The notes below the pieces were generated by a model, which did no database searches, was not told where the DNA came from, and saw nothing but the letters and a program-made list of their open reading frames with translations. Below, piece by piece: positions 9,123-17,298 of a DNA stretch of 37,995 bases (position 1 is the first letter of the stretch; each line of letters begins with the position of its first letter). Source of the DNA: Candidatus Curtissbacteria bacterium. Lineage in GTDB: Bacteria > Patescibacteriota > Microgenomatia > Curtissbacterales > GWA2-41-24. Both the position numbers and the translations under genes were made by a program. The DNA is taken from contig JACPEV010000018.1 of assembly GCA_016183325.1 (NCBI GenBank), positions 1 to 37,995 of the forward strand, read 5' to 3'.

Positions 9123-10609
9123 ATCTCACACGCAAAATTAGGGAATATTATATTCTAATTCTCATCTTAATTTTTGCTGGTATTCTAATATCCATCAATC
9201 TTGACAAACCATTCATTGGGCATCATGACTGGAACGGTGCATGGTATTCTAATTTTGCCAGGAATTTTACAAGATACGGTCTTCTTCAAACAAAATTCGG
9301 CTCTGTCTTAAATTATGATTTTGTAAACCCTTCTGATTTTCGTTATTTTACTCACTATCCGCCATTATTGCCTATTTTGCTATTTGTCAGTTTCAAAATC
9401 TTTGGCATTAGTGAATGGTCGGCAAGGATTGTTCCTCTTTTGTTTTCTCTGGCGACAATAAGCGCAATTTATTTTTTGGGACTTAAATTTTTTGACAAGA
9501 AAACGGCAGTTTTGGCTGCTGCTATTTCGACAGTTTTTCCCATTATGATCTACTTTGGCACCATGCCTGTCCAGGAAGTTCTTGTCCTGCCGCTGGTGTT
9601 AGTTTCTGTCTATTTTTATTTCGTTTTTTTTGAGAAGCCAGATCGCGGCAACTTTCTAAAGTTAATTGCTGTTCTTTTTATATCTCATCTTACCAATTGG
9701 CCTGCTTATTATCTGACGCCTTTATTTTTTTTGCATTTTTTAATTTTTGCAAAATCAAAATGGAAATTGCAGCTCGCACTTGCTTTTCCTGTTTTTAGCC
9801 TTTTGATGTTTGGTTTACATATGGCCCATCTTATTTGGTTGACCGGTAAACCATTTGGAGGTGGCATGATCGAGGTTTTTCTCTATCGTGCCAACTTTGG
9901 CGAAAAACTAATCGGATACAGTACCTTAAATTTTCTTAAAACACAAGCCAGGATGTTGGTCGTTTATTTCACAAGACTTGCGATTGTTCTTAGCGCTGTT
10001 TCCTTATTGTGGATGATTATCAAGATGAAAAATCACCAAATCGAAAGACAAGTTCAGTTAATCACAATTCTTGGAATTTTCGGCGTGACCCACAATTTAA
10101 TTTTCAGAAATATGGCCTTTATTCACGATTACATGATTATTTATCTTTTGCCATTTTTCGCGATTGGCGCATCTCATGGATTTTTTCTGATAGTCAAAAA
10201 TTTTAGGATTTCAAAAACAATTCAGTTTATTCTAGTAACGATTATCCTCGCTCTTGTTCTTTTTGAACGCAATCAATTTGTAAGGACTCTTAAAACAAGC
10301 CAGAATTTTTCCGAAGGAGTCAGGCTGGGGTTGATTATTAAAAAGCTGACTCAATCAGGACAAAAAGCTTTAATTTTGTCGCCTGATTTTAAAAAATACT
10401 ATGAAGTTTTTACGGGATATTATGCAGACCGGAATATTGATTATGATTTGCCACCTTTGGAAAAGATGCAATTAACCATGCAGGAAGGGAGGTATAAACT
10501 GATCGTGGCAATTCCATCACGTGACACGCCTCAAACGCACCTTGATGTTTTACAACAGCACTATCAGATGACTAAAATTGACCAGTTCTATGTTTTTAGC
10601 AAGCTATGA
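9119..10609 (+). CDS. GT-C membrane glycosyltransferase (GT39/ArnT-like)
   Basis: The protein has 496 residues with about 11 membrane segments. Its first large loop has FIGHHDWNGAWYSNFARN, with an acidic residue in the usual catalytic position, and then THYPPLLPILLFV with the PP dipeptide. Next comes SEWSARIVPLLFS, the conserved second-loop arginine motif of the PMT/ArnT superfamily. These enzymes move sugar from polyprenyl phosphate to an acceptor outside the membrane. Start and stop overlap both neighbours by ATGA. Acceptor and sugar are unknown. Confidence 0.75.
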   Translation: MNLTRKIREYYILILILIFAGILISINLDKPFIGHHDWNGAWYSNFARNFTRYGLLQTKFGSVLNYDFVNPSDFRYFTHYPPLLPILLFVSFKIFGISEWSARIVPLLFSLATISAIYFLGLKFFDKKTAVLAAAISTVFPIMIYFGTMPVQEVLVLPLVLVSVYFYFVFFEKPDRGNFLKLIAVLFISHLTNWPAYYLTPLFFLHFLIFAKSKWKLQLALAFPVFSLLMFGLHMAHLIWLTGKPFGGGMIEVFLYRANFGEKLIGYSTLNFLKTQARMLVVYFTRLAIVLSAVSLLWMIIKMKNHQIERQVQLITILGIFGVTHNLIFRNMAFIHDYMIIYLLPFFAIGASHGFFLIVKNFRISKTIQFILVTIILALVLFERNQFVRTLKTSQNFSEGVRLGLIIKKLTQSGQKALILSPDFKKYYEVFTGYYADRNIDYDLPPLEKMQLTMQEGRYKLIVAIPSRDTPQTHLDVLQQHYQMTKIDQFYVFSKL

Positions 10610-11487
10610 CTCCTAACAGTCGCTTGGTCTCCGTCGTTATTGCAGTCTATAATGAAGAAAAAGTTATTGAGGACTGTCTCAAGTCACTCCAAAACCAATC
10701 TTATCGGTTTTTGGAGATTATAGTTGTTGATGACGGATCAACTGATAATACCCAAGAAATAATTGGAAAGCGAGGTTTTGCTTCGCAAAATTGGAAATTT
10801 GAAATTGGAAATTTGAAATTACTCTATCAGAAGCATCATGGTCCTGGCCCTGCCAGGAACTTAGGTGCCAAGAAGGCGGCAGGAGAGATTCTAGTCTTTG
10901 TCGATGCGGATATGACTTTCGATAAAAATTTCATTAAAGATCTAACAGCGCCCATATTAAAAGGAGAAACTATTGGAACTTTTTCTAAGAATGAGATCGT
11001 CAAAAATAATGACAATATCTGGTCAATTTGTTGGAATATTAACAGAAATTTACCACCAGACCGAATGATTCCAGAAAATTATCCAAAGAAAGCACCTGTT
11101 TTCCGTGCAATTACCAAAAAAAAATTTAACGAGGCCGGTGGATTTGACCAAACAGGAGAGTATACAGACGATTGGAGTCTATCAAGAAAATTGGGGATCG
11201 AATCAGATGTGGTCAATGGCGCCATCTATTACCATTCGAATCCCGCAAGTCTTTTCGAAGTCTGGAAGCAAGCTCGATGGATAGGTAAAAATAAATTTAT
11301 CTCAGGAAATTTGATAAGAAGATTCAAGTCATTAATTTTATACAGTCTGCCAATATCACTTACCAGCGGTCTTTTTAAGTCAATCACTAAAGGCCAATTA
11401 TCATTTATTCTGTTTAAACTGTTGTATGACTTAGCGATCACAACATCAGTAATTAAATCATTTTTAAAAGAACAGAAATCTAAATAG
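10606..11487 (+). CDS. GT2 family glycosyltransferase with a repeat-derived insert
   Basis: The 293-residue GT-A enzyme has VSVVIAVYNEE, VVDDGSTDNT, the metal-binding VFVDADM, and a GGFDQTGEYTDDWSLSRKLG acceptor segment. The C-terminus has two amphipathic or membrane-associated stretches (ILYSLPISLTSGL). Between VVDDGSTDNTQEII and LLYQKHHGPGPARN about 16 extra residues (GKRGFASQNWKFEIGN) are coded by a small hairpin and two copies of a 14-bp repeat. This part looks inserted, yet both flanking motifs stay in frame. The 3' end overlaps the convergent phosphatase gene by 8 bases. Confidence 0.8.
   Translation: MTPNSRLVSVVIAVYNEEKVIEDCLKSLQNQSYRFLEIIVVDDGSTDNTQEIIGKRGFASQNWKFEIGNLKLLYQKHHGPGPARNLGAKKAAGEILVFVDADMTFDKNFIKDLTAPILKGETIGTFSKNEIVKNNDNIWSICWNINRNLPPDRMIPENYPKKAPVFRAITKKKFNEAGGFDQTGEYTDDWSLSRKLGIESDVVNGAIYYHSNPASLFEVWKQARWIGKNKFISGNLIRRFKSLILYSLPISLTSGLFKSITKGQLSFILFKLLYDLAITTSVIKSFLKEQKSK
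10769..10820 (+). repeat. In-frame hairpin plus 14-bp tandem repeat
   Basis: A short imperfect hairpin (GCGAGG-TTTTG-CTTCGC) is followed at 10791-10820 by two perfect tandem copies of TTGGAAATTTGAAA. It lies inside the GT2 gene at about residues 55-70, in a place where related enzymes go straight from the DDGS motif to the next strand. It keeps the reading frame open. Confidence 0.7.
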
Positions 11488-12088
11488 GTTTTAAGTGAGA
11501 AATATCATTAATTAACTCTTCTTCAACTCTGCCATCAACCATTTTTAAAGTTGTCAGAGAAGTATTATGGAATTTAAGATCAAGACTTTTCTCTCTGTTA
11601 ACGTTCTTCAGTATATGAAACAAAGCTCTGATAGTTCCTCCATGTGTAATGACCAGCACGGTTTGTCCCTCATTTTTTCCTATCAGTCTTTTAAAAAATT
11701 TAAGTAGCTTTTTTTCAAACTCTCGCCAAGATTCTCCACCTATTGGCTTGTAATCAAATCTTCTTTTTACATCCATCTGATCTAACTTTTTAAACACGCT
11801 TTCTTTGTCCTTTCCTTCGTAAATTCCCCAAGATCTCTCATTCAAATATTTACTGTAAATAATCTTTTTATCTAGGGTTTTTGCTATAATTTGTGCGGTT
11901 TGTGCGGCTCTTTTTAGTCTTGAGCTATAAACAACGTCAACTGCTAAGTCCTGGAGCTTTTTTGCCAGTGCCTCTGCTTGTTTCTTACCTTTTTTGGTCA
12001 AAACGGGTTTATCTGTCAAACCAGCTAATCTTCCGTCTCTATTCCAGTCAGTTTCACCATGCCTGGCCAGAATTAAAGTTATCATCAC
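11480..12088 (-). CDS. Histidine phosphatase family protein (phosphoglycerate-mutase-like)
   Basis: About 200 residues. The start is GTG 12088 or the next codon, ATG 12085. LILARHGETDWN holds the catalytic RHG with its phosphorylated histidine. SSRLKRAAQTAQ, ERSWGIYEGK and VLVITHGGTIRALFH give the remaining phosphate-pocket arginine and second histidine. The family includes broad-specificity phosphatases, CobC and sugar-phosphate phosphatases, so the substrate is open. It is the only - strand gene inside the glycosyltransferase locus, and its end overlaps the convergent GT2 gene by 8 bases. A role in dephosphorylating sugar intermediates is possible but unproven. Confidence 0.85.
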   Translation of the reverse strand: MMITLILARHGETDWNRDGRLAGLTDKPVLTKKGKKQAEALAKKLQDLAVDVVYSSRLKRAAQTAQIIAKTLDKKIIYSKYLNERSWGIYEGKDKESVFKKLDQMDVKRRFDYKPIGGESWREFEKKLLKFFKRLIGKNEGQTVLVITHGGTIRALFHILKNVNREKSLDLKFHNTSLTTLKMVDGRVEEELINDISHLKPI

Positions 12089-12132
12089 GAGCCTTATATT
12101 CTATCTAAGTCTATAAGTAATCTTGGATCAAA

Positions 12133-12141
12133 TGTTACAAT
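12133..12141 (+). promoter_or_regulatory. Extended -10 promoter candidate
   Basis: TGTTACAAT fits the extended -10 form (TGnTACAAT) and ends 12 bases before the ATG at 12154. No clear -35 box lies 17 bases upstream. If used, the leader would be about 5 bases, with no room for a Shine-Dalgarno site. Confidence 0.4.
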
Positions 12142-12153
12142 ACCAAACACTAG

Positions 12154-13587
12154 ATGATTTGGCTAATTCTTCTTACTGCTTTTATCCTCAGACTCGTTTC
12201 GATTAATCAAAGTCTTTGGCTTGACGAAGCTATTAATATCAATAATGCTGCCAGTCTTGATCTTAAATCTCTAGTCCTCAATTATTCTCTTGGTGATTTT
12301 CATCCGCCTCTTTTTCATATCCTTTTACGGGGCTGGATACTTTTATTTGGGACTTCGGAAATTGCAACGCGCATCCCTTCAGTAATTTTGGGAGTTTTCA
12401 CAGTTTATCTCACTTATCTTATTGGCCAAAAGCTCTTTGAGCGAAAAACCGCCCTAATTGCCGCTACTTTGATGGCGACCGCGCCCCTTGCCATTTACTA
12501 TTCTCAAGAGGCGAGAATGTACATGTTGGCCGCGGCCCTCGCCTCTCTTTCAACATACTTCTTTATTTCCCTTATCAAAAAAGAAAACCTCATGCTTTGG
12601 TTTGGTTTCATCATCTCAACAGCCTTACTACTTTATACGGATTATCTTCCTTATTTAATGATCCCTGTTTTTATAGGTTATTTATTTGTCAATCGCCAAA
12701 GAATCAAAAAGTCAACCCTCAGATCTTTTATTCCAGCCTTTCTTCTAATATTGATTCTTATTGCTCCCTGGCTAATTATATTGCCAAAACAACTACAAGT
12801 CGGACTTTCCGCCGCCGCCGCCTCCCCAGCCTGGGCTCAAGTAGTCGGCAGCCCCAATTTGAAAAGTCTGGCCGTTACCTTTGTGAAATTCACAATCGGG
12901 CGTATTTCGACTGATAATGATTTAATTTACGCGCTATTATTTGCTCCAGTTGCAGCTTTCATCATCTTTTTATTTTTGTTATCTCTTTTCCGTACGTCTC
13001 ACTTAAGATCAATTCTCTGGTATTGGTTGTTCGGGCCAATCTTTCTAGCATTTATCATCGCGCAGTTTGTCCCAATTTTTGCCTATTTTCGTTTTATTTT
13101 CGTTTTGCCTGCGTTCTATTTAATTGCTGCATCTGCCATCAATACTATCAACTGGGTTCCCTCAACCAGACTTTTCTTAATTATTTTTCTTGTAATCAAC
13201 CTGATTGCCACCATCATTTACTTTATGAACCCGAAATTCCAAAGGGAAGATTGGCGGCAGGCCACAAACTTCGTCCATGCTAATGCCAGCCCCAAAACAA
13301 TTGTTCTCTTTGAATCCAATTTTCCTGCCGCTCCTTTTGATTATTACAATAAGAACAAAGTCCCCTCATTTGGTGCACTATCAGGGTTTAATGCCGAGTA
13401 CGAATTCGTCAAACAAAATCTTAAAAAACTGACTGAAGATAAAGACAAAATATTTTTATTCCAATACCTTTCACAAATTACCGATCCCCAAGGATTAGTT
13501 TCTCAAGAATTATTTAATCTCGGTTTCACAAGTAGCAGAATCCGTGATTTTAATAACGTTGGTTTTGTTTATGAATTTATAAGATGA
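12154..13587 (+). CDS. GT39/PMT-like membrane glycosyltransferase
   Basis: A 477-residue membrane protein and the clearest GT-C member here. INQSLWLDEAININNA carries the acidic catalytic residue after the first membrane segment. GDFHPPLFHILLRGW has the PP pair, and GTSEIATRIPSVILG the conserved arginine loop. YYSQEARMYML matches the mannosyltransferase/ArnT-like family that uses a polyprenyl-phosphate sugar. About 11 membrane segments precede a short soluble C-terminal domain. It starts the right half of the locus after the - strand phosphatase and probably has its own promoter. The stop overlaps the methyltransferase start as ATGA. Confidence 0.85.
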   Translation: MIWLILLTAFILRLVSINQSLWLDEAININNAASLDLKSLVLNYSLGDFHPPLFHILLRGWILLFGTSEIATRIPSVILGVFTVYLTYLIGQKLFERKTALIAATLMATAPLAIYYSQEARMYMLAAALASLSTYFFISLIKKENLMLWFGFIISTALLLYTDYLPYLMIPVFIGYLFVNRQRIKKSTLRSFIPAFLLILILIAPWLIILPKQLQVGLSAAAASPAWAQVVGSPNLKSLAVTFVKFTIGRISTDNDLIYALLFAPVAAFIIFLFLLSLFRTSHLRSILWYWLFGPIFLAFIIAQFVPIFAYFRFIFVLPAFYLIAASAINTINWVPSTRLFLIIFLVINLIATIIYFMNPKFQREDWRQATNFVHANASPKTIVLFESNFPAAPFDYYNKNKVPSFGALSGFNAEYEFVKQNLKKLTEDKDKIFLFQYLSQITDPQGLVSQELFNLGFTSSRIRDFNNVGFVYEFIR

Positions 13588-14369
13588 GTAAATCAATTAC
13601 CAAAATCACCACAAAATCCAAAGATTTTTTTGTCAATTTTGTTATAAAATCCTTCGCCAAATATTTTTGGCGACAACATCCGGAAACGGCATTGCGTTAT
13701 TTGCCGGTCGTGCGAGAATTAAAAAAAGCCCATCTAGAAGACTCAAAAATTTTAGAAGTCGGTTCTGGTTCTTTGGGTATAACCCCTTATCTAAAAAGAA
13801 AAATTGATGGTCTGGATATTGATTTTTCAGGTCCGCCCTCACCACTTATTAATAAAATTAAAGGAGAAGCCGATAACTTGCCTTTCAGAAAAAATTCTTA
13901 TGAAGTTGTTGTTTCTGTGGATGTCATAGAACACTTGGAAAAAAATCGTCGAGAAAAAGCCATTTTTGAAACGTTAAGAGTCGTGAAAAAATTAGCGTTG
14001 ATTGTTCTGCCAGTGGGAGAAAATTCAGAAAAACAGGATCGCAAGCTCCATTTCTACTGGCAAAAAATTTTTAAAGAAAAAAATCAATATCTTTTGGAGC
14101 ATGTCGAAAATGGTTTACCGAAAATTAATGAAATTTTGGTCCTAATAGATAAATCTCTAAGAAAGTTGGGCAAGATTGGTAAAGTTTCTTCATCACCAAT
14201 TTTAAACCTTCAAGTTAGAAATATTTTAATGAGAACTTGGATTACTAAAAATAAATTTATCTATTATCTTTATTTAAAAGGTTATCTTCTTTTAATCCCT
14301 TTTCTCAAGTTTGCCAACTTCGGTAACTGCTACCGTCGAATATTTATAATAGAACTTGCTAATCGGTGA
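13584..14369 (+). CDS. Class I SAM-dependent methyltransferase
   Basis: The 261-residue protein has the Rossmann-fold motif I ILEVGSGSLGITPYL, motif II in GLDIDFSG, and motif IV in VVVSVDVIEHLEK, as in Methyltransf_11/25 proteins. A hydrophobic segment near the C-terminus (YYLYLKGYLLLIPFLKF) may touch the membrane. In a polysaccharide locus it may methylate a sugar or the lipid-linked glycan, but the target is not visible. It overlaps the previous gene by ATGA. Confidence 0.75.
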   Translation: MSKSITKITTKSKDFFVNFVIKSFAKYFWRQHPETALRYLPVVRELKKAHLEDSKILEVGSGSLGITPYLKRKIDGLDIDFSGPPSPLINKIKGEADNLPFRKNSYEVVVSVDVIEHLEKNRREKAIFETLRVVKKLALIVLPVGENSEKQDRKLHFYWQKIFKEKNQYLLEHVENGLPKINEILVLIDKSLRKLGKIGKVSSSPILNLQVRNILMRTWITKNKFIYYLYLKGYLLLIPFLKFANFGNCYRRIFIIELANR

Positions 14370-14403
14370 AAATCAGTCAAAAATCTGCGATAATCAGCGC
14401 TGT
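14367..14403 (+). repeat. Degenerate AATCAG/ATCTGCG repeat before a GT4 start
   Basis: The stretch just after the methyltransferase stop reads GAAAATCAGTCAAAAATCTG and then CGATAATCAGCG, an imperfect tandem repeat of an (A)AATC(A/T)G unit. It extends up to the ATG at 14404. The ORF track runs through it, but the added residues (MLIGENQSKICDNQRC) do not belong to the GT4 fold. Confidence 0.45.
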
Positions 14404-15537
14404 ATGAGAATAGGTATCGATATATCTCAGGTAGTCCACGGTACGGGCGTCTCAGGCTATACTTCGCAATTAGTCGAAAATTTGGCAAAAATCGACAAAA
14501 AGAATCAGTATATTCTTTTCGGTGCTTCGGCAAGAGCCATAGGCAAATTTAATGATTTAAAAGAAAAACTCAAAGATCACCCAAACTTCCGATTTAAAAT
14601 TGTCCCTATCCCGCCCACAATTTTAGAAATCCTCTGGAATCGTTTGCACATCTTGCCCGTAGAAAAGTTCATCGGCCAAGTCGATATTTTTCATTCTTCA
14701 GATTGGACCCAACCGAAAATACAATCGCAAGTAACCAAGAAAGTAACCACAGTCCACGATCTAGTAGTTTATCTTTTCCCCTCAAGTGTTCATCCCAAAA
14801 TTATTGCTGTCCAAAAACGCCGACTCAATCTTGTTAAAAAAGAAGTCGATATCATCTTGGCTGATTCCCAAACCACTAAAGTTGATCTGGTAAAATTTCT
14901 GCAAGTTAAAGAGGAAAAAATTAAAGTGGTTTATCTTGCTGCTTCTGGCGAGTTCAAACCCCAGGACGAAGATCAAATAAGTCAAATTTTACAAAAATAC
15001 AAAATCAAAAAACCTTATCTTTTGTCTGTTGGGACTCACGAACCTAGAAAAAACATCCAAAAGCTTCTTGATGTCTTTGAGCTGATTGTGCAAAAAAACC
15101 CAGGTTTTAGTCTAGTCTTAGTCGGTAAGTACGGTTGGGGTCCTAACTTGGAAGGTTACCATACGGGCGAAAACGTCATTTGGACAAGCTTCGTTCCCAA
15201 AGAAGATTTAATTAGTCTTTACAGCGGCTGTCGAGTTTTTGTCTATCCATCCCTCTATGAAGGATTTGGTTTGCCTGTTCTTGAAGCCATGGCCTGCGGT
15301 GCTCCTGTTGTGACTTCCAATAATTCATCAATGGCTGAAATCGCCAGAGATGCCGCCATTTTAGTTGATCCAAGGAATGAAACCCAGCTTCAGCGTGCAA
15401 TCGAAATGGTTTTATCTTTAAATTTAGAAAATTACCAGAAAATGGTAAGAGCAAGTCTGGATCGAGCAAGACGATATTCATGGATCAAAACCGCTCGTGA
15501 AACTCTCAAAGTCTACGAGGAGGTGGCAAAAAGGTAG
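14404..15537 (+). CDS. GT4 family glycosyltransferase
   Basis: I start the gene at ATG 14404 (MRIGIDISQVVHGTGVSGYT), where the fold begins, not at 14356 as in the track. That gives 377 residues. VTTVHDLVVYLFP, LLSVGTHEPRKNIQKLL, VLVGKYGW and the E-x7-E signature in EGFGLPVLEAMACGAPVV are typical GT4 motifs of the mannosyl/rhamnosyltransferase type. No insert is visible, so it serves as an internal control for its neighbour, which is 71 residues longer. It acts in the cytoplasm on a lipid-linked acceptor. Confidence 0.85.
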   Translation: MRIGIDISQVVHGTGVSGYTSQLVENLAKIDKKNQYILFGASARAIGKFNDLKEKLKDHPNFRFKIVPIPPTILEILWNRLHILPVEKFIGQVDIFHSSDWTQPKIQSQVTKKVTTVHDLVVYLFPSSVHPKIIAVQKRRLNLVKKEVDIILADSQTTKVDLVKFLQVKEEKIKVVYLAASGEFKPQDEDQISQILQKYKIKKPYLLSVGTHEPRKNIQKLLDVFELIVQKNPGFSLVLVGKYGWGPNLEGYHTGENVIWTSFVPKEDLISLYSGCRVFVYPSLYEGFGLPVLEAMACGAPVVTSNNSSMAEIARDAAILVDPRNETQLQRAIEMVLSLNLENYQKMVRASLDRARRYSWIKTARETLKVYEEVAKR

Positions 15538-15548
15538 ATGGTTAATAG

Positions 15549-15593
15549 TTCATGGAAATTAAACTATGAACTATAAACTATGAACTATAAACT
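15549..15593 (+). repeat. Intergenic AACTATGAACTATA tandem repeat
   Basis: The spacer between two GT4 genes is filled by about 2.5 copies of a 14-base unit related to ACTATGAACTATAA, ending directly at ATG 15594. No Shine-Dalgarno site can be seen in it. Confidence 0.6.
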
Positions 15594-16940
15594 ATGTTAA
15601 TCGGAATTGATGGAAATGAAGCCAATGTCAAACAAAGAGTTGGGTCTGGTCAATACGCTTTCGAGCTTCTGAGACAATTCCACCTGATGTCAATGCGAGC
15701 GAAACGAAGCAATCTCCATCTTCGTCATTCTGGGGAGCGAAGCGACTCCAGAATCGATTCTGGACAAGCCAGAATGACAAAAATGGAAAATGTCATTCTG
15801 GGGAGCGAAGCGACTCCAGAATCAAAAAAAGTGCCAGATCGTACTTTTCTTATTTACCTAAAAGAACCTCCTCTACCGGATCTTCCGCAAGAAACCGAAA
15901 ATTTTAAATATAAGGTTTTCGGTCCGAAAAAGTTTTGGACTCAGTTTGCCCTTCCAATCAGACTGTCAGTAGGGGAGAGACCTCAAGTTTTCTTTTCGAT
16001 GGCTCACTATGGACCAAGATTTTCAAAAGTGCCATATGTCGTGACAATTCATGATCTATCATATCTTCATTACCCCGAATTTTTTAAAAAAAACGATCTA
16101 TACCAACTAACGTCATGGTCAAAATATTCAATCGAAAATTCCGTGCACATTATTGCGGTTTCTGAAACCACCAAAAAAGACATCGTCAAAAATTACGGTG
16201 TTGCCCCTTCTAAAATTTCAGTGACCTACGAGGGGTATGATTCCAAACGCTTCAAACCCCAGTCGCAATCCGCGATTGATAAGGTCAAAAAGCGATACGG
16301 AATTAGCGGTTCCTACATTATTTTTGTTGGCACTTTGCAACCCCGCAAAAACCTCGAACGCTTAATCGAAGCCTTCTCTCTTCTTCCCGCCTCCGAGGTG
16401 GGCTTTGACTCCTCGGAGGTGTCTAATTTGAAATTAGTTATTGTCGGCAAAAAAGGTTGGCTCTACGATTCCATCTTCGAAAAGGTCAAGCAGTTAAAAC
16501 TGGACGACAAAGTCATCTTCACCGATTACGTCCCTGATGACGATCTACCAGCCCTGATCGCTGGCGCCAAGGTCTATGTCCTTCCGTCGCTTTGGGAGGG
16601 CTTCGGCATTCCCGTCATCGAAGCCCAGGCTTGCGGAGTCCCAACTGTTGTCTCCAACACCTCAAGCCTCCCAGAAATAATTGGAGCCGTTTCCTTCACC
16701 CCCGAGGTGAAGTCAAGACGACACTTAGAGAACACCTCGGGGGTGGGCCAAATTGCCAGCGCCATGCTTGTCGATCCGCAAAATGTTGACTCAATCGTAG
16801 CCAGCATCAAAAAAGTCTTGATTGATGAAAAAACGAGGTCCGATCTTATCAAAAAAGGCTTTGCCAACATCAAACGCTTCTCCTGGCAAAAATGTGCAGA
16901 GCAAACTTTAGAAGTTTTAGAAAAAGTAGCCTCAAAATAG
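15594..16940 (+). CDS. GT4 glycosyltransferase carrying three palindrome-encoded inserts
   Basis: The protein has 448 residues; similar GT4 enzymes have about 370. Family motifs are intact: MLIGIDGNEANV, VVTIHDLSYLHYPEFF, FVGTLQPRKNLERLIEAF, VIVGKKGWL and EGFGIPVIEAQACGVPTVV. Extra peptides lie at about residues 30-81 (two copies of a 32-bp repeat), about 264-276 (ASEVGFDSSEVSN, a 9-bp-arm hairpin), and about 365-385 (TPEVKSRRHLENTSGVG, a 13-bp-arm hairpin). The third sits where relatives read SSLPEIxGDAALxVDP. All inserts preserve the frame. The catalytic region appears complete, so activity is likely retained. Confidence 0.85.
   Translation: MLIGIDGNEANVKQRVGSGQYAFELLRQFHLMSMRAKRSNLHLRHSGERSDSRIDSGQARMTKMENVILGSEATPESKKVPDRTFLIYLKEPPLPDLPQETENFKYKVFGPKKFWTQFALPIRLSVGERPQVFFSMAHYGPRFSKVPYVVTIHDLSYLHYPEFFKKNDLYQLTSWSKYSIENSVHIIAVSETTKKDIVKNYGVAPSKISVTYEGYDSKRFKPQSQSAIDKVKKRYGISGSYIIFVGTLQPRKNLERLIEAFSLLPASEVGFDSSEVSNLKLVIVGKKGWLYDSIFEKVKQLKLDDKVIFTDYVPDDDLPALIAGAKVYVLPSLWEGFGIPVIEAQACGVPTVVSNTSSLPEIIGAVSFTPEVKSRRHLENTSGVGQIASAMLVDPQNVDSIVASIKKVLIDEKTRSDLIKKGFANIKRFSWQKCAEQTLEVLEKVASK
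15691..15823 (+). repeat. REP-like element, two 32-bp copies within coding sequence
   Basis: GTCATTCTGGGGAGCGAAGC plus 12 more bases occurs at 15724-15755 and again at 15792-15823. The first copy is extended by an inverted CCAGAATGAC at 15769-15778, so 15724-15778 can fold on itself. A related GCGAGCGAAACGAAGCAAT segment precedes it. The two copies are 68 bases apart and hence read in different frames (RHSGERSDSRID versus VILGSEATPES), both open. Confidence 0.85.
16390..16419 (+). repeat. In-frame palindrome, 9-bp arms
   Basis: CCTCCGAGG at 16390-16398 pairs with CCTCGGAGG at 16411-16419 across a 12-base loop. It codes for ASEVGFDSSEV within a loop of the GT4 donor domain, between SLLP and LKLVIVG. 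Confidence 0.8.
16697..16745 (+). repeat. In-frame palindrome, 13-bp perfect arms
   Basis: CACCCCCGAGGTG at 16697-16709 is the exact reverse complement of CACCTCGGGGGTG at 16733-16745, with a 23-base loop. It shares the CCGAGGTG core with the 16390 and 26893 elements, so these form one family. It is read in frame as TPEVKSRRHLENTSGV. Confidence 0.85.
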
Positions 16941-16950
16941 AACCCATAGT

Positions 16951-16979
16951 TTGAAAATTTTGTTCAAATTTGATATCAT
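16951..16979 (+). promoter_or_regulatory. Sigma70-type promoter TTGAAA-17-TATCAT
   Basis: TTGAAA at 16951-16956 and TATCAT at 16974-16979 are separated by 17 bases. The -10 box ends 8 bases before ATG 16988, so the transcript would start at or within a base or two of the start codon. Confidence 0.45.
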
Positions 16980-16987
16980 TCTTACTC

Positions 16988-17281
16988 ATGAAAGAGCAAT
17001 CAGAACAAACTGATTATGAGCAAATAGCATTCGAAAATTGGGTCAGAACTGTACCTTGGAATCACGCCCTTGAAATTTCCGCCAAAATTGCAAGAAAAGT
17101 ACCTCAAAAAAGACGTAATAAAATAGCTAAAGGGTTTATACAGGATTTACGAGAATTTGGTGAGGAAGAATTATTGAATATAGTCGATAATTACGAAATT
17201 TGGATGCAAAATGATAAAAACCTTGACAAATTACTTGACCGCCTTAAAGAGATACTTCCAAAGCAAAGAATTGCAGCTTAA
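16988..17281 (+). CDS. Small helical protein of unknown function
   Basis: The track begins at a TTG (16970); ATG 16988 is preferred because it follows the promoter and gives MKEQSEQTDYEQIAFE, 97 residues. The protein is charged and predicted mostly helical. It contains a basic segment (KIARKVPQKRRNKIAKG) followed by an acidic one (LREFGEEELLNIVDNYE). No signal peptide or membrane segment is present. I do not recognise the family. It sits between two polysaccharide genes with its own promoter, so it may not belong to the pathway. Confidence 0.6.
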   Translation: MKEQSEQTDYEQIAFENWVRTVPWNHALEISAKIARKVPQKRRNKIAKGFIQDLREFGEEELLNIVDNYEIWMQNDKNLDKLLDRLKEILPKQRIAA

Positions 17282-17298
17282 TAGTTTATACTAAATAT

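Noticed and set aside
15549-15593. Possible CRISPR-like array
   Set aside because: The units are 14 bases, directly adjacent, AT-rich, and without unique spacers. No cas gene is present in the window.
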